A stretch of DNA of 64,000 bases from Pseudonocardia phyllosphaerae (GTDB taxonomy: Bacteria > Actinomycetota > Actinomycetes > Mycobacteriales > Pseudonocardiaceae), in contig NZ_JBKGXS010000008.1 in NCBI RefSeq assembly GCF_046546475.1, positions 124,001-188,000 on the forward strand, read 5' to 3'. The translations under genes were made by a program, and so were the position numbers. Below, piece by piece: positions 24,312 through 33,541 of this stretch. The notes beneath the pieces were generated by a model that saw only the letters and a list, made by a program, of their open reading frames with translations, had not been told where the DNA came from and searched no databases. Position 1 is the first letter of the stretch, and each line of letters starts with the position of its first letter.

Positions 24312-25208
24312 TCAGCCTGCGACCACCGGCTCCGGCAGCGCCGCCACCAGCTCCTCGATCCGCGCGGTGGCGGCCGCGTCGAGCGGGGCCAGCGGCTCGC
24401 GCGGCAGCCCGACCGGCAGCCCTCGGGCCGTCGTCGCCACCTTGACCCCCGGGATGAAGCCGACCGACAGCAGCGTGTCGAGCAGCGGGTAGATCCGCTC
24501 CCACTCGGTGCGGGCCCGGTCCAGGTCACCGGCGGCGATCGCCCGCTGCACCGAGACGAGCTCGCCCGGGATGACGTTGCCGCTGCCGCACATGGCCCCG
24601 GCGGCGCCGTCGGCCAGCGCCGCGAGGGCGAGACTGTCCCAGCCGACGATGGTCGAGACGACGTCGCCGTGATACCGGATGAGCTGCCCGAGCTGGGCCA
24701 TGTCCCCGCTGGTGTCCTTGACGTAGCGGATGGGACCGACCTCGCGGGCCAGCCGCCCGACGGTGTCCGGGTCGAGGTTCACCCCGGTCGCCGGCGGCAG
24801 GTTGTAGAGCATCACCGGGATGTCGACGGCGCCCGCGACCGTGCGCAGGTAGCGCAGGGTCTCGTCCATGGTGAGCGGCTCGTAGAACGGCGTGACCAGC
24901 ATGAGCACCGACGCACCGGCGTCCTGCGCGTGCCGGGAGTGCGCGATCGCCTCACGGGCGCTCAGCCCCCCGGTCTGCGCGACGACCGGGACCCGCCCGG
25001 CGGTCTGCTCGACGACGATCTCGACGACGCGGTGCCGCTCGTCCGCCGTCATCGCGGCGAACTCGCCGGTCGACCCGCAGGCGACGACGCCGCCGACCCC
25101 GCCGTCGACACTGCGGTCGACCACGGCGCGCAGGGTGGGTTCGTCGATCCCGCCGTCGGAGTCGAACGGGGTGACCAGGGCGGTGAGGATTCCGCTGAGC
25201 TCGGACAC
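24312..25208 (-). CDS. DapA/NanA-family lyase or aldolase
   Basis: 298-aa TIM-barrel protein of the dihydrodipicolinate synthase family, which forms a Schiff base with a 2-oxo acid. The Schiff-base lysine is in RYVKDTSGD and the catalytic tyrosine in VMLYNLPPATG. The pyruvate-binding loop reads GSTGEFAAM, with Ser in place of one Thr of DapA. It is the third gene of an operon with an MFS carrier and a flavin amine oxidase and is not near lysine biosynthesis genes, so a catabolic aldolase or dehydratase is more likely than DapA. GTG start at 25208. Confidence 0.8.
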   Translation of the reverse strand: MSELSGILTALVTPFDSDGGIDEPTLRAVVDRSVDGGVGGVVACGSTGEFAAMTADERHRVVEIVVEQTAGRVPVVAQTGGLSAREAIAHSRHAQDAGASVLMLVTPFYEPLTMDETLRYLRTVAGAVDIPVMLYNLPPATGVNLDPDTVGRLAREVGPIRYVKDTSGDMAQLGQLIRYHGDVVSTIVGWDSLALAALADGAAGAMCGSGNVIPGELVSVQRAIAAGDLDRARTEWERIYPLLDTLLSVGFIPGVKVATTARGLPVGLPREPLAPLDAAATARIEELVAALPEPVVAG

Positions 25209-25238
25209 GGTGGTGCCTTCCCTTCCGGTGATCGGGAG

Positions 25239-26630
25239 TCAGAACGCGCTGGTCAGCGCGTCGGGCGAGGTGGGGGCAGAAGCGGCGGTGTCGGCCAGCA
25301 CCGACCGCACGTTCTGCGCGGCGGTCAGCCCGGTGCGCACGGCGGTCTCGGTGTAGAGCGTCCCGAGGTAGTCGCCGGCGAGGAACACGCGCCCGCCCCG
25401 GCGGCGGGTGAGCGCGGGCTGCAACAGGCCGCGCCCCGGGAAGCTGTACGGCGATCCCTGCGGCCAGCGCCGCACGTGCGCCTCGGTGAGCGTCCCGGCG
25501 AAGCCGGGCAGGACGGCGGACAGGTCTTCGGTGTAGCGGCGCAGGATGTCGTCGTCGTCGAGGTCGAGCAGGGCACGGGCCTGGTTCGCCGGTGAGAACG
25601 TCATCAGGCTGCTGCCCGGGATCCGCTCGGAGCCGTAGCCGTGGACCACGTTGGACATGTTCAGCACGACGCTGAACGACCGCTTCGGTGTGGCGATCGC
25701 GTACGAGTCGTCCCAGCGCCGCGGCGTGGTCTCGCCGGTGAGGAACGCGGCGCTGACGAACGGGCCGTACTCGATGCGCGACAGGGCCTCCCGCAGGTCC
25801 CGGTCGAGGTCGACGGCGATCCGGTGCGTGACATGGGCCTGGGTCGCCAGCACCACGGCGCGGGCCTGCACCTCGTGGTCGCGCCCGTCCTGGTGGTAGC
25901 GGACCACGACCGAGCCGTCGCGCTGCACGACCTCGTGCACCGCCGCGCCGAGCTGCACCCGATCACCGAGTGCGGCGGCGATCGACTCGGTGAGCGTGGA
26001 CGGCCCGCCGAGGATGTTGCGGTTGAGCCCGCCGCCGATGTTCCACACGAGGCTGAAGTAGCCGATCCCGGCTCCGGCGGCGATCTGGTCGAGGTTCGCC
26101 GACGACCGGGTCACCGTCGGCTCGAACAGCGCCTTCGCGTCCGGCGGCAGCTCTCCCACGAAGTCGGCGAACGAGCGGTCGTTCATGAAGTCGTAGATCC
26201 GCTGCTGGCGGCCGGCGTCGTCCTCGCCGGGGCGGCGCTTCAGCACCTTCGCGTAGCGGGCGACCGCGGCGCGGACCTTGATCCCCGCGCGGGCCATGTG
26301 CAGCCGGTCGTTCCAGGACATCGGGACGCGCAGCGGGTAGGTCTCCACCCGGCCGCGGGTCAGGAGCCTGCCGTTCATCGACAGCCCGGACAGCGAGCCG
26401 GGGACCTCGGCGGAGTCGACGCCGGTGCTGTCCAGCAGCCACGACGTCGCGGAGTCGCCGCCGGCGTAGACGTGGCCGCCCCAGTTGAGCCAGTGCGCGC
26501 CGCGCCGTTCGGAGTGGACGCGGCCGCCGACGCGGTCGTCGGCCTCCAGCAGCAGCGCGTCGGTGTGCCGCAGCCGCCACGCGGCGGACAGCCCGGCGAG
26601 CCCGCCGCCCACGATGATGACGTCTCTCAT
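25239..26630 (-). CDS. Flavin monoamine oxidase family protein
   Basis: 463 aa. The FAD-binding Rossmann motif begins at residue 3 (DVIIVGGGLAGLSAAWRL), with the acidic end of strand 2 in LLLEADDRVGGRV and the C-terminal FAD motif in GGRVFLAGDYLGTLY with the following AVRTGLTAAQ. This order is that of amine oxidases and protoporphyrinogen-oxidase-like enzymes. The start is the ATG at 26630 behind GAGGAGAACCTG; the frame stays open much further upstream but only as a shadow of the transporter gene. 41 bp after the MFS gene and 30 bp before the lyase gene. A role in oxidising an imported amine is inferred from the operon. Confidence 0.85.
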   Translation of the reverse strand: MRDVIIVGGGLAGLSAAWRLRHTDALLLEADDRVGGRVHSERRGAHWLNWGGHVYAGGDSATSWLLDSTGVDSAEVPGSLSGLSMNGRLLTRGRVETYPLRVPMSWNDRLHMARAGIKVRAAVARYAKVLKRRPGEDDAGRQQRIYDFMNDRSFADFVGELPPDAKALFEPTVTRSSANLDQIAAGAGIGYFSLVWNIGGGLNRNILGGPSTLTESIAAALGDRVQLGAAVHEVVQRDGSVVVRYHQDGRDHEVQARAVVLATQAHVTHRIAVDLDRDLREALSRIEYGPFVSAAFLTGETTPRRWDDSYAIATPKRSFSVVLNMSNVVHGYGSERIPGSSLMTFSPANQARALLDLDDDDILRRYTEDLSAVLPGFAGTLTEAHVRRWPQGSPYSFPGRGLLQPALTRRRGGRVFLAGDYLGTLYTETAVRTGLTAAQNVRSVLADTAASAPTSPDALTSAF

Positions 26631-26671
26631 CAGGTTCTCCTCGTCGAGGTCAGCAGTCCGGGGCAGCACGG

Positions 26672-28024
26672 TCAGCGCCGGACCGGCGTGGCGGCCGGGG
26701 CGGCGGAGGGGGTGTCGAGGGCGGCGGCTTCGGAGAGTCCGAGGTGTGCGGTCTCGGGGGCCATGAACCAGGAGACGGCGAGCCCTCCGAGGGTGACCGC
26801 GGCGCCGATCACCATCGTGGTTCCGATGCCGAGCCCGGAGAGCGAGAGCGGGACCAGGTAGGTGCCCACGGCCGCGCCGATCCGCGACAGCGAGGAGCAC
26901 AGCCCGACCGCCGAGCCCCGGATCTCGGTCGGGAACAGCTCGTTCGGATAGATCCACTGCAGGATCTGCGAGCCGCCGATGAACACCGCGTAGGCGACGA
27001 AGAGTCCCATGACGACGCCGACCGGGGCCTCCGGGAACAGGCCCAGCCCGAGCATCGCCAGGCCCGCCCAGAGGAAGCTGTGCAGCAGCAGCGAGCGCCG
27101 TCCCATCCGGTTGACCAGCAGCAACGACACCGCGCAGCCGACCAGGAACATCACCGTGATGACCGCGGAGCCGACGGTGTCGGCGCCGTCGCTCAGGTTC
27201 AGCGCACCGAGGATCTTGGGGCCGAACGCGTAGATCGCGAACAGCGGGACGACCGAGCAGGTCCAGAACAGCGTGACGAACACCAGGCGCCCGGCGTAGC
27301 CGGAGCGGACCAGGCGGCGCAGGCCGACGGTGCCCTCGGGGTCGGGCTCGATGTCCTCGACGCCGGCGTCGGGTCCGAACACCTTCCGCATGACGGCGGC
27401 GGCCTCGTCGACGCGGCCCTTGCTCAGCAGCCAGCGTGGGGACTCCGGGGTACCGATCCGGCAGACGACGATCAGCAGCCCGGGCAGCGCGGCGCTGGCC
27501 AGCATCCAGCGCCAGCCGTCGTCGTAGGCCAGCAGGAGCTCCCCGACCAGGTAGGCGGCCGCGGCGCCGACGAACCACATGGTGACGAACGCACCGAGCA
27601 GCGGGCCTCGGTGGCGGCGCGGTGAGAACTCGGCCAGCAGCGACGTCGCGATCGGGTAGTCGGCACCGACCGCCATCCCGACGAGCAGCCGCAGCACGAT
27701 CAGCCAGACGGCGTCGGTGACGAAGAACTGCGCCACCGAGAACGCGATGATCGCGACCAGGTCGATGGTGAACAGCAGGTGCCTGCCGAAGCGGTCGGTC
27801 AGCCAGCCACCCGCGAACGCGCCGAGGAAGATCCCGACGAGTGCGGCGGCACCGACGAGGCCCTCCTCCGACGCCGAGAGCCCCAGCGCCGGGGACGCCT
27901 GCACCAGCGCGACCCCGATGATCGACAGGACGTAGCCGTCGAGGAAGGGGCCGCCGGAGGAGAACAGCGCCAGGCGCTTGTGGAAGCCGGACAGTGGTGC
28001 GTCTTCGAGCACGTTCCGTGGCAT
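26672..28024 (-). CDS. MFS transporter (sugar-porter type), first gene of the amine oxidase operon
   Basis: 450 aa, twelve hydrophobic segments. The loop 2-3 signature reads GGWLTDRFGRHLLF, and helix 1 reads SGGPFLDGYVLSIIG, with the acidic residue seen in the aromatic/metabolite proton symporters. The loop 8-9 piece reads NRMGRRSLLL. A hydrophilic central loop spans about residues 200-240. I use the ATG at 28024 with GGGGAG upstream; the frame opens at 28114 but would include promoter DNA. It should import the substrate of the downstream oxidase. Confidence 0.87.
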   Translation of the reverse strand: MPRNVLEDAPLSGFHKRLALFSSGGPFLDGYVLSIIGVALVQASPALGLSASEEGLVGAAALVGIFLGAFAGGWLTDRFGRHLLFTIDLVAIIAFSVAQFFVTDAVWLIVLRLLVGMAVGADYPIATSLLAEFSPRRHRGPLLGAFVTMWFVGAAAAYLVGELLLAYDDGWRWMLASAALPGLLIVVCRIGTPESPRWLLSKGRVDEAAAVMRKVFGPDAGVEDIEPDPEGTVGLRRLVRSGYAGRLVFVTLFWTCSVVPLFAIYAFGPKILGALNLSDGADTVGSAVITVMFLVGCAVSLLLVNRMGRRSLLLHSFLWAGLAMLGLGLFPEAPVGVVMGLFVAYAVFIGGSQILQWIYPNELFPTEIRGSAVGLCSSLSRIGAAVGTYLVPLSLSGLGIGTTMVIGAAVTLGGLAVSWFMAPETAHLGLSEAAALDTPSAAPAATPVRR

Positions 28025-28153
28025 GGGCGCTCCCCACGTGGTCGTCGTGCCGCGGCCGAGCCGCAGGCCCCGCGTCCTTGCGGTGCGGGGAGGAACGATG
28101 ACGTGACCGGGCACGGCGGCACTTCCGACAGCGTCACGAATCGACGCCCCGGC

Positions 28154-28174
28154 GTTCCGACACAGTGTCGGAAC
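28154..28174. promoter_or_regulatory. Perfect palindromic operator upstream of the MFS-oxidase-lyase operon
   Basis: Two perfect 10-bp arms, GTTCCGACAC and GTGTCGGAAC, flank a single A. A further half-site TTCCGACA is at 28123-28130, 32 bp from the first. The site is 130-150 bp before the MFS start and directly behind the 3' end of the PucR-like gene, which is the obvious candidate regulator. Confidence 0.65.
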
Positions 28175-28217
28175 CAGCGCTGTGAACTGGGCGGATGCGG
28201 CGGTTCCGCTGCGGATG

Positions 28218-29573
28218 TCAGGGGTCGGTCAGCAGGTCCGGCCGCGACCGGTAGGCCTCCAGCACCCGGTGCAGCTTGACGCCGAGGTGCAGCGCGAGCC
28301 GGTCGGCGCCGTCGTGCAGGGACACCTCGCCGAGCGCCTCGATCCGGCCGAGCCGGTAGTAGAGCGTCGAGCGGTGCACACGCAGCGTCGTCGCGGTGCG
28401 GGTCGCGTCGCCGCAGCAGTCCAGATAGGTCTCCAGCGTGCCCACCAGGACGTCGCCGTTGTCCTGGGCCAGCAGCCGGCGCAGCCCGTCGGGCAGCCGC
28501 TCGGCGGTGCGCGCGGCCCGCGGCAGCCGGAGCAGGACGCCGAGCACGCCCAGCTCGGCCTCGGCGACGACGTCGCCGAGGTCCGGCAGCAACGCCGCGG
28601 CGTGCGCGGCGAGGCGGGCCCCGTCGTGGGAGCGGTACGCGGCGTCGGCGCCGGTCGCGGACGCCCCGATCCCGGTCACGGCGCGGGTCGACCGGTCGAG
28701 ACCGGCGAGCATCCGGGTCGCGGTCCCGCGGGCGGTACCGGTGGTCGCGGCGCCACCGAACAGCAGCAGCGTCGCGCGGCGACCGTCCACCGTGGCCAGG
28801 ATCCGGCCGGGCGCGTGGTCGCGGACAGCGTGCTCGGCCGCGGTCCGCAACGCGGCCTCGCTCTCCGGCCCGGGCTCCCCGTCCGGGGCGACGACGAGGG
28901 CCACGACCGGTTCGGCCGCCACGACCTGCCGTTCCTCGACGGCCGCGAGCGCCGCGGCCTCCCGGGTGCGGGCGGTGCCGGCGATCAGGTCACGGGCCAG
29001 TTCCTCGGCGCGGGCCTGCGCCCGCTCGTGCAGGATCACCCGCCGGTACATCAGCCCGCCGACCTCGGTGGCGGCCGCCGCGGCGGCGTCGACCTCCCAG
29101 CCGTCGACGTCCTGGTCGATCAGGAACAGATGTCCGAACAGGAGCCCGCGGGCCCGGACCGGGCAGCAGACCCGGGCCTTGAAGTCGATCTCCGGGGCCG
29201 CCGGGACCCGGCCCGGCTCGGTCCAGTCGTAGATCCGGTGGGCACGGAAGTGCGCCATGACCCGCTCGTCGGACTCGCGCTGCAGCACCGCGTAGACCCG
29301 CAGCGGGTCCTCGTCGCCGAAGTGCCTGCTGACGGTGACCATCCGGCCCTGCGGGTCGTCGACGGCGACCGAGCGGCCGAGCCGCTGGGCCAGGTTGTCG
29401 ACGACCTGCTGCAGGCCGTCGGTGGCGATGCCGTCGTCGTAGCTCAGGATGTCCTCCGCAGGCCGGAACGCCGGGTCGCGTGCGCCGTGCGGCGATTGTG
29501 CCGCCGGCGGGCCACGGACGGCGAGCCCTGGACAGGCCGCTCGCCCGCTCCCTTGCGTTGCGCAACCGTTCAC
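28218..29573 (-). CDS. PucR/CdaR-type transcriptional activator with C-terminal HTH_30
   Basis: Regulator of up to 451 aa. It has an N-terminal GAF-like sensor region (VVDNLAQRLGRSVAVDDPQGRM onwards) and a GGDEF-like middle domain. The C-terminal PucR helix-turn-helix reads ETYLDCCGDATRTATTLRVH followed by RSTLYYRLGRIE, the hallmark of the family. Such proteins usually activate catabolic genes, fitting the operon next door. The start is uncertain: I give the GTG at 29573, but similarity begins near residue 43. A CTG at 29447 has a good GGAGG five bases upstream, and a GTTGCGCAAC palindrome at 29557-29566 would then be in the promoter. Confidence 0.82.
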   Translation of the reverse strand: MNGCATQGSGRAACPGLAVRGPPAAQSPHGARDPAFRPAEDILSYDDGIATDGLQQVVDNLAQRLGRSVAVDDPQGRMVTVSRHFGDEDPLRVYAVLQRESDERVMAHFRAHRIYDWTEPGRVPAAPEIDFKARVCCPVRARGLLFGHLFLIDQDVDGWEVDAAAAAATEVGGLMYRRVILHERAQARAEELARDLIAGTARTREAAALAAVEERQVVAAEPVVALVVAPDGEPGPESEAALRTAAEHAVRDHAPGRILATVDGRRATLLLFGGAATTGTARGTATRMLAGLDRSTRAVTGIGASATGADAAYRSHDGARLAAHAAALLPDLGDVVAEAELGVLGVLLRLPRAARTAERLPDGLRRLLAQDNGDVLVGTLETYLDCCGDATRTATTLRVHRSTLYYRLGRIEALGEVSLHDGADRLALHLGVKLHRVLEAYRSRPDLLTDP

Positions 29574-29679
29574 CGATCGGTCCCGCGCCGGATCACGCTC
29601 CGTCGCCGGTGACTGACCAGGGTGGGCCACGTACGCGTTCCCCCGCGGCCACCCGGCCGCGACCGACGAGAGGATCATC

Positions 29680-29886
29680 GTGGGCGACATCGCGAGCAAG
29701 GTCGACAAGGCTTACGAGGACAAGGACATCGCCGAGCTGGCCGACGCGCCGGTCGCCTCCCTGCAGGGTGTCTCGGACAGCGACGCCGAGCACCTCAAGG
29801 AGGCGTTCAACATCAAGACGGTGCGCGACCTGGGGACGAACAAGTACTTCCTCTGGGCGCAGGCGATCGCCAAGCTGGCCGACTGA
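29680..29886 (+). CDS. Small helix-hairpin-helix-like protein
   Basis: 68-residue soluble protein, GTG start at 29680 behind GAGAGG. The core LADAPVASLQGVSDSDAEHL then KEAFNIKTVRDLG resembles the helix-hairpin-helix units found in helicases and topoisomerases, a non-specific DNA-binding fold, though here it stands alone. The codon pattern and the strong terminator just after it support a real gene. It is divergent from the PucR-like regulator. Partner and role are unknown. Confidence 0.7.
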   Translation: MGDIASKVDKAYEDKDIAELADAPVASLQGVSDSDAEHLKEAFNIKTVRDLGTNKYFLWAQAIAKLAD

Positions 29887-29899
29887 GCGACGTGCACGA

Positions 29900-29935
29900 C
29901 CCGCGTGGGGCGGCACCGGTGCCGCCCCACGCGGG
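29900..29935. terminator. Perfect 18-bp hairpin between convergent genes
   Basis: 29900-29917 and 29918-29935 are exact reverse complements (arm starts CCCGCGTGGGG), with the tight loop formed by the central bases. It ends the small helix-hairpin-helix gene and, on the other strand, lies just past the stop of the ABC exporter gene. Confidence 0.82.
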
Positions 29936-29937
29936 TG

Positions 29938-31731
29938 TCAGCCTCCGGCGTCGTCGCGGTGCTGGTGGGCGACGAGCCGGGCGTAGGCGCCGTCACGACC
30001 GGCCAGCACCGCGGGCGGCCCGAACTCGGCCACCCGCCCCTGCTCCAGCACCGCCACGAGATCGGCGGAGCGCAGGGTCGAGAGCCGGTGCGCGATGACC
30101 AGCGTCGTCGCGTCCGGTCGCGCCTCCCGCAGCGCGTGCAGGATCCGCTGCTCGTTCTCCGAGTCCAGGTTCGACGACGACTCGTCGAGCACCAGGATCG
30201 GCGCTCCGGTGAGCAGTGCCCGCGCGATGGTCAGCCGTTGCCGCTGCCCGCCGGAGAGCAGCGCCCCGCGTTCGCCGACCGGGGTGTCGTAGCCCTGCGG
30301 CAGCGCACTGACGAACGCGTGCGCGCCCGCGTCGCGGGCGGCGATCTCCAGGTCCAGGTCGGACGCGTCCGGGGCGGCCAGCCGCAGGTTGTCGGCGACG
30401 GTCCCGGCGAAGAGCTGCACGTCCTGCGGCACGAGCCCGACCAACCGGCGCAGCTGGCTCAACGGCATGTCCCGCAGGTCCTGACCGTCGATCGTGATCC
30501 GCCCCGCGTCGGGGTCGTGCAGCCGCAGCAGCAGGTGCGCGGCCGTCGACTTGCCCGCGCCGGAGCGCCCGGCGACCGCGACGGTGACGCCCGCGGGGAT
30601 CTCCAGGTCGAGCCCCTGCAGTACCGGGCGCCCGGGCCGGTAGCCGAACCAGACGTCGTCGAACCGGACGGTGGGGCGAGCGACCGGCACCGGCTCGGTG
30701 GCGGTGTCCGGGACGGCCTCGGGCTGGTCGAGCAGCTCCAGCACCCGGCGCGCACTCGCGCGCAGCGGCGCGAGCATCGACGCCATCCCCACCGCGGCGG
30801 TCACCGGGCCCATCGCCGCCATGACCACGGTGACCGCGACCGCCGCGGCGGGCAGCGTGATCGTGCCCGCACCGGCGAGGCCGAGGGCCACGACCAGCAC
30901 GGCGACCGCGGTGCCCGCGGACAGCGCGTCGGTCACCCCGCTCTGCGTCCCGACGGCGCGGGCGTGCGCCAGCCGCAGCCGGCGCACCGTGTCGCTGCCG
31001 CGCGCGATCCTTCCCCACCAGGCGTCGGTGGCGCCGTGGACGACGAGCTCGCGCATGCCCTGCACCCCGTCGACGACGTCGGCGTTGACCTCACCGACCG
31101 CTGTGGACAGCGCGTCGGAGCGGCGGGCGCCGCGGCGGGCGAGCAGCTCGGGGACGAGCCCGGCGAGCAGCATCCCGACGACGGCGATCAGCGCGACCCA
31201 CGGGCTGATCACGGTCAGCGCGACCGCAGACGCCAATCCGGTGGCCCCGGCCACGAGCGCGCCGACACCGAGGTGGGCGAAGAAGCCCTCCAGGGCGTCG
31301 ACGTCGTTCAGCACGGTGGTCGCGAGGTCGCCGCTGCGGCGCCCCTGCAGGCTGCCGGGCGCGCTGCGTTCCAGGGCGTCGAACAGCTGCAGCCGCAGGT
31401 CGGCCTGGGCCCGGAAGGCGAAGGCGTGCCCGAACTGGCCGAGCGCCCAGGTCCCCACCGCCGCGACGACGACCGCGACGACCGCCCACACCGCGCCCGT
31501 GACCAGCGCCGACGACGGTGCTCCGGACGCCGCGGCGCCGACCGTCCAGCCGACGGTGCCTGCGGAGACGACCGCGCCCACCGCCTCGGCGACACCGCCG
31601 ACGACCGCGACGACCAGCGCCGCACGCCCCGACCGCAGCCGGCGCAGCACGGCGAGCAGACCGTCGCCGCCTCCCCCGCGCTCCGCCTCGGGCGGTCGCG
31701 GAGCCTCCACACGTTCGGCGGTCGTCGTCAT
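29938..31731 (-). CDS. ABC exporter half-transporter, second subunit (CydC-like arrangement)
   Basis: 597 aa, an N-terminal type IV exporter membrane domain fused to a C-terminal ATPase. Walker A is GRSGAGKST near residue 396, the signature is LLSGGQRQRLTIARAL, and Walker B is ILVLDESSSNLD. The catalytic Glu is present, though the D-loop is unusual (SSSNLD). Starts at the ATG at 31731, overlapping the upstream half-transporter by 4 bp. The pair forms a heterodimeric exporter like CydDC, BmrCD or TM287/288. CydDC is unlikely to be the exact match because no cydAB genes are present; multidrug or peptide export under TetR control is more plausible. Confidence 0.9.
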   Translation of the reverse strand: MTTTAERVEAPRPPEAERGGGGDGLLAVLRRLRSGRAALVVAVVGGVAEAVGAVVSAGTVGWTVGAAASGAPSSALVTGAVWAVVAVVVAAVGTWALGQFGHAFAFRAQADLRLQLFDALERSAPGSLQGRRSGDLATTVLNDVDALEGFFAHLGVGALVAGATGLASAVALTVISPWVALIAVVGMLLAGLVPELLARRGARRSDALSTAVGEVNADVVDGVQGMRELVVHGATDAWWGRIARGSDTVRRLRLAHARAVGTQSGVTDALSAGTAVAVLVVALGLAGAGTITLPAAAVAVTVVMAAMGPVTAAVGMASMLAPLRASARRVLELLDQPEAVPDTATEPVPVARPTVRFDDVWFGYRPGRPVLQGLDLEIPAGVTVAVAGRSGAGKSTAAHLLLRLHDPDAGRITIDGQDLRDMPLSQLRRLVGLVPQDVQLFAGTVADNLRLAAPDASDLDLEIAARDAGAHAFVSALPQGYDTPVGERGALLSGGQRQRLTIARALLTGAPILVLDESSSNLDSENEQRILHALREARPDATTLVIAHRLSTLRSADLVAVLEQGRVAEFGPPAVLAGRDGAYARLVAHQHRDDAGG

Positions 31732-33485
31732 CGCGCCGCCACCTCCTCGTCCCGGTTCCCGTCCTGTGCGGCGATCAGTGCGGCGTAGCGGCCGCCGGCG
31801 GCGACCAGCTCGTCGTGCGTGCCGGTCTCGACGACGGCACCGTCGTCGAGCACGGCGATCCGGTCCGCCCGCCGCACGGTGGACAGCCGGTGCGCGATGA
31901 CCACGACGGTGCGGTTGCCCCGGTCGGCGTCGAGTGCGTGGACGATCGCGGCCTCGGTGACCGCGTCGACCGAGGCGGTGGCCTCGTCGAGGACCAGCAC
32001 CGGTGCGTCGGCGAGCAGTGCGCGGGCCAGCGAGAGTCGTTGGCGTTGCCCGCCGGAGAGCCCGGCGCCGCGTTCGCCGAGCACGGTGTCGTAGCCCTCG
32101 GGCAGGGCGACGAGGTCGTCGTGGACGGCGGCGGCACGGGCGGCCCGCTCCAGCTCCGCGTCGGAGGCGTCCGGCCGGGCGAGACGCAGGTTGGCCCGCA
32201 CGGTGTCGCCGAACAGGTAGGTGTCCTGCGCGACCAGCGCGGTCGGGACGGCCCCGCGCGGCACCGACGCCAGGTCGGTCCCGCCGATCCGCACCGCACC
32301 GGCCTGCGGGTCGGCGAAGCGCAGCAGCAGCGACGCGACCGTGCTCTTCCCGGCACCGGACGGCCCGACCAGTGCACACGTCTCACCGGCCGGGACCTGC
32401 AGGGACACCTCGCGCAGCACCGGCCGCTGCGGGTCGTAGCCGAAGGTGACGTCGTCGAGGGCGACCGGCAGCGCGCCGTCGGCGGTGGGGAGCGCGCCGT
32501 ACCCGGTGGTGGGACGGGTCGGCGGCGTGGTGTCGAGGAGGTCCTGGATGCGGCGGGCGGCGTCGGTGGCGGCGTAGCTGGTGTGGAACGCGCCGGCCAG
32601 GACGCCGATCGGGCGCAGCGCCTCCCGGGTCAGGAACAGCGCCACGAACGCGGTCCCGACCGGCAGCACGCCCCCGGCGACCCGGAAGGCCGCCACCAGA
32701 CCGACGAGCACGACGCCGCCGACGATCCCGGCCGCGTAGATCCCGCCGGGAACGAGCGCGATCGCCATCTCGCGGTTCCACCGGCGGACGAGCCGGTCGG
32801 AGGTATCGGCCAGCTCGTTCCGGCGGCGCCGGGCGGCGTCGACGCTCTTCAGCGTGACGATGCCCTGCAGCGTGTCCAGGAACTCCGCGCCCAGCCCGAG
32901 ATAGGCGTCCATCCGCTCGGAGCCACGCTTCTTGAGCGGGCGGGTCCACAGCGGCGGCAGCACAAGGGTGAGCACGGTGACGACCGCGACGAGCAGGGCC
33001 AGCACCCCGTCGCGCGGGGCGAGCAGGGCGACGACCGCGACCGGTGCCGCGAGGGCGGCGATCAGCGAGGGCAGGTAACCACCGAGGTAGCCCTCCAATG
33101 CCTCGGCGCCCTCGACCAGCGACTCCCGCAACGCTCCGGTGCGGGCTCCGGTCAGGTGCACCGGGCCGAGCTGCGCCAGCCGGTCGAACGCGCGCCTGCG
33201 CACCCGCAGCGTCGTCGCCGCACCCGTGCGCGCCGCGAGCACGTCGGCCAGCCACAACAGCACCGCGCGCAGCACGACGACTCCGGCGAGCCCGAGCACC
33301 GGCCCGGCCAGGGCGCCGACCTCGCTGCCGTGCACCACTCCGGCCAGCAGCCCCGCGAGCAGGAACCCCTGCGCGAGATAGCAGGCCAGGACCGCGAGCC
33401 GGACGACGGTCACCGCCGCGATCCAGCCCCGCACCCCCTCCGACAACGCCAGTACGGGATTGCGCCCGCCGCTCACCGTCTCCAT
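31728..33485 (-). CDS. ABC exporter half-transporter, first subunit (CydD-like arrangement)
   Basis: 585 aa. Five to six N-terminal membrane helices are followed by an ATPase domain with Walker A GPSGAGKST, signature GLSGGQRQRLSLARAL, Walker B VLVLDEATASVD and H-loop IAHRLSTVRRAD, all canonical. The ATG at 33485 is used; a GTG at 33494 is in frame. Divergent from the TetR gene, with the shared palindrome between them. Co-translated with the second half-transporter, which has the less conventional D-loop. Confidence 0.9.
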   Translation of the reverse strand: METVSGGRNPVLALSEGVRGWIAAVTVVRLAVLACYLAQGFLLAGLLAGVVHGSEVGALAGPVLGLAGVVVLRAVLLWLADVLAARTGAATTLRVRRRAFDRLAQLGPVHLTGARTGALRESLVEGAEALEGYLGGYLPSLIAALAAPVAVVALLAPRDGVLALLVAVVTVLTLVLPPLWTRPLKKRGSERMDAYLGLGAEFLDTLQGIVTLKSVDAARRRRNELADTSDRLVRRWNREMAIALVPGGIYAAGIVGGVVLVGLVAAFRVAGGVLPVGTAFVALFLTREALRPIGVLAGAFHTSYAATDAARRIQDLLDTTPPTRPTTGYGALPTADGALPVALDDVTFGYDPQRPVLREVSLQVPAGETCALVGPSGAGKSTVASLLLRFADPQAGAVRIGGTDLASVPRGAVPTALVAQDTYLFGDTVRANLRLARPDASDAELERAARAAAVHDDLVALPEGYDTVLGERGAGLSGGQRQRLSLARALLADAPVLVLDEATASVDAVTEAAIVHALDADRGNRTVVVIAHRLSTVRRADRIAVLDDGAVVETGTHDELVAAGGRYAALIAAQDGNRDEEVAAR

Positions 33486-33499
33486 GCGCCGCACGGTAC

Positions 33500-33516
33500 T
33501 GACTGTCGGTCAGTCA
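33500..33516. promoter_or_regulatory. TetR operator in the divergent ABC exporter/tetR promoter
   Basis: TGACTG-N5-CAGTCA, perfect 6-bp arms (33500-33505 and 33511-33516). The spacing and arms are typical of TetR-family sites, and the whole 56-bp intergenic region is centred on it, so repressor bound here would shut both genes. The same motif occurs at 36015-36031. Confidence 0.72.
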
Positions 33517-33541
33517 TTTCAAGAGCGGTTATCGTGACCGG

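Noticed and set aside
24312..25208. DapA of lysine biosynthesis
   Set aside because: It lies in a catabolic-looking operon with a carrier and amine oxidase, and the pyruvate-loop Thr pair is altered.
29938..33485. CydDC cytochrome bd assembly exporter
   Set aside because: No cydA or cydB gene in the window, and a divergent TetR gene with its operator suggests inducible drug-type export.
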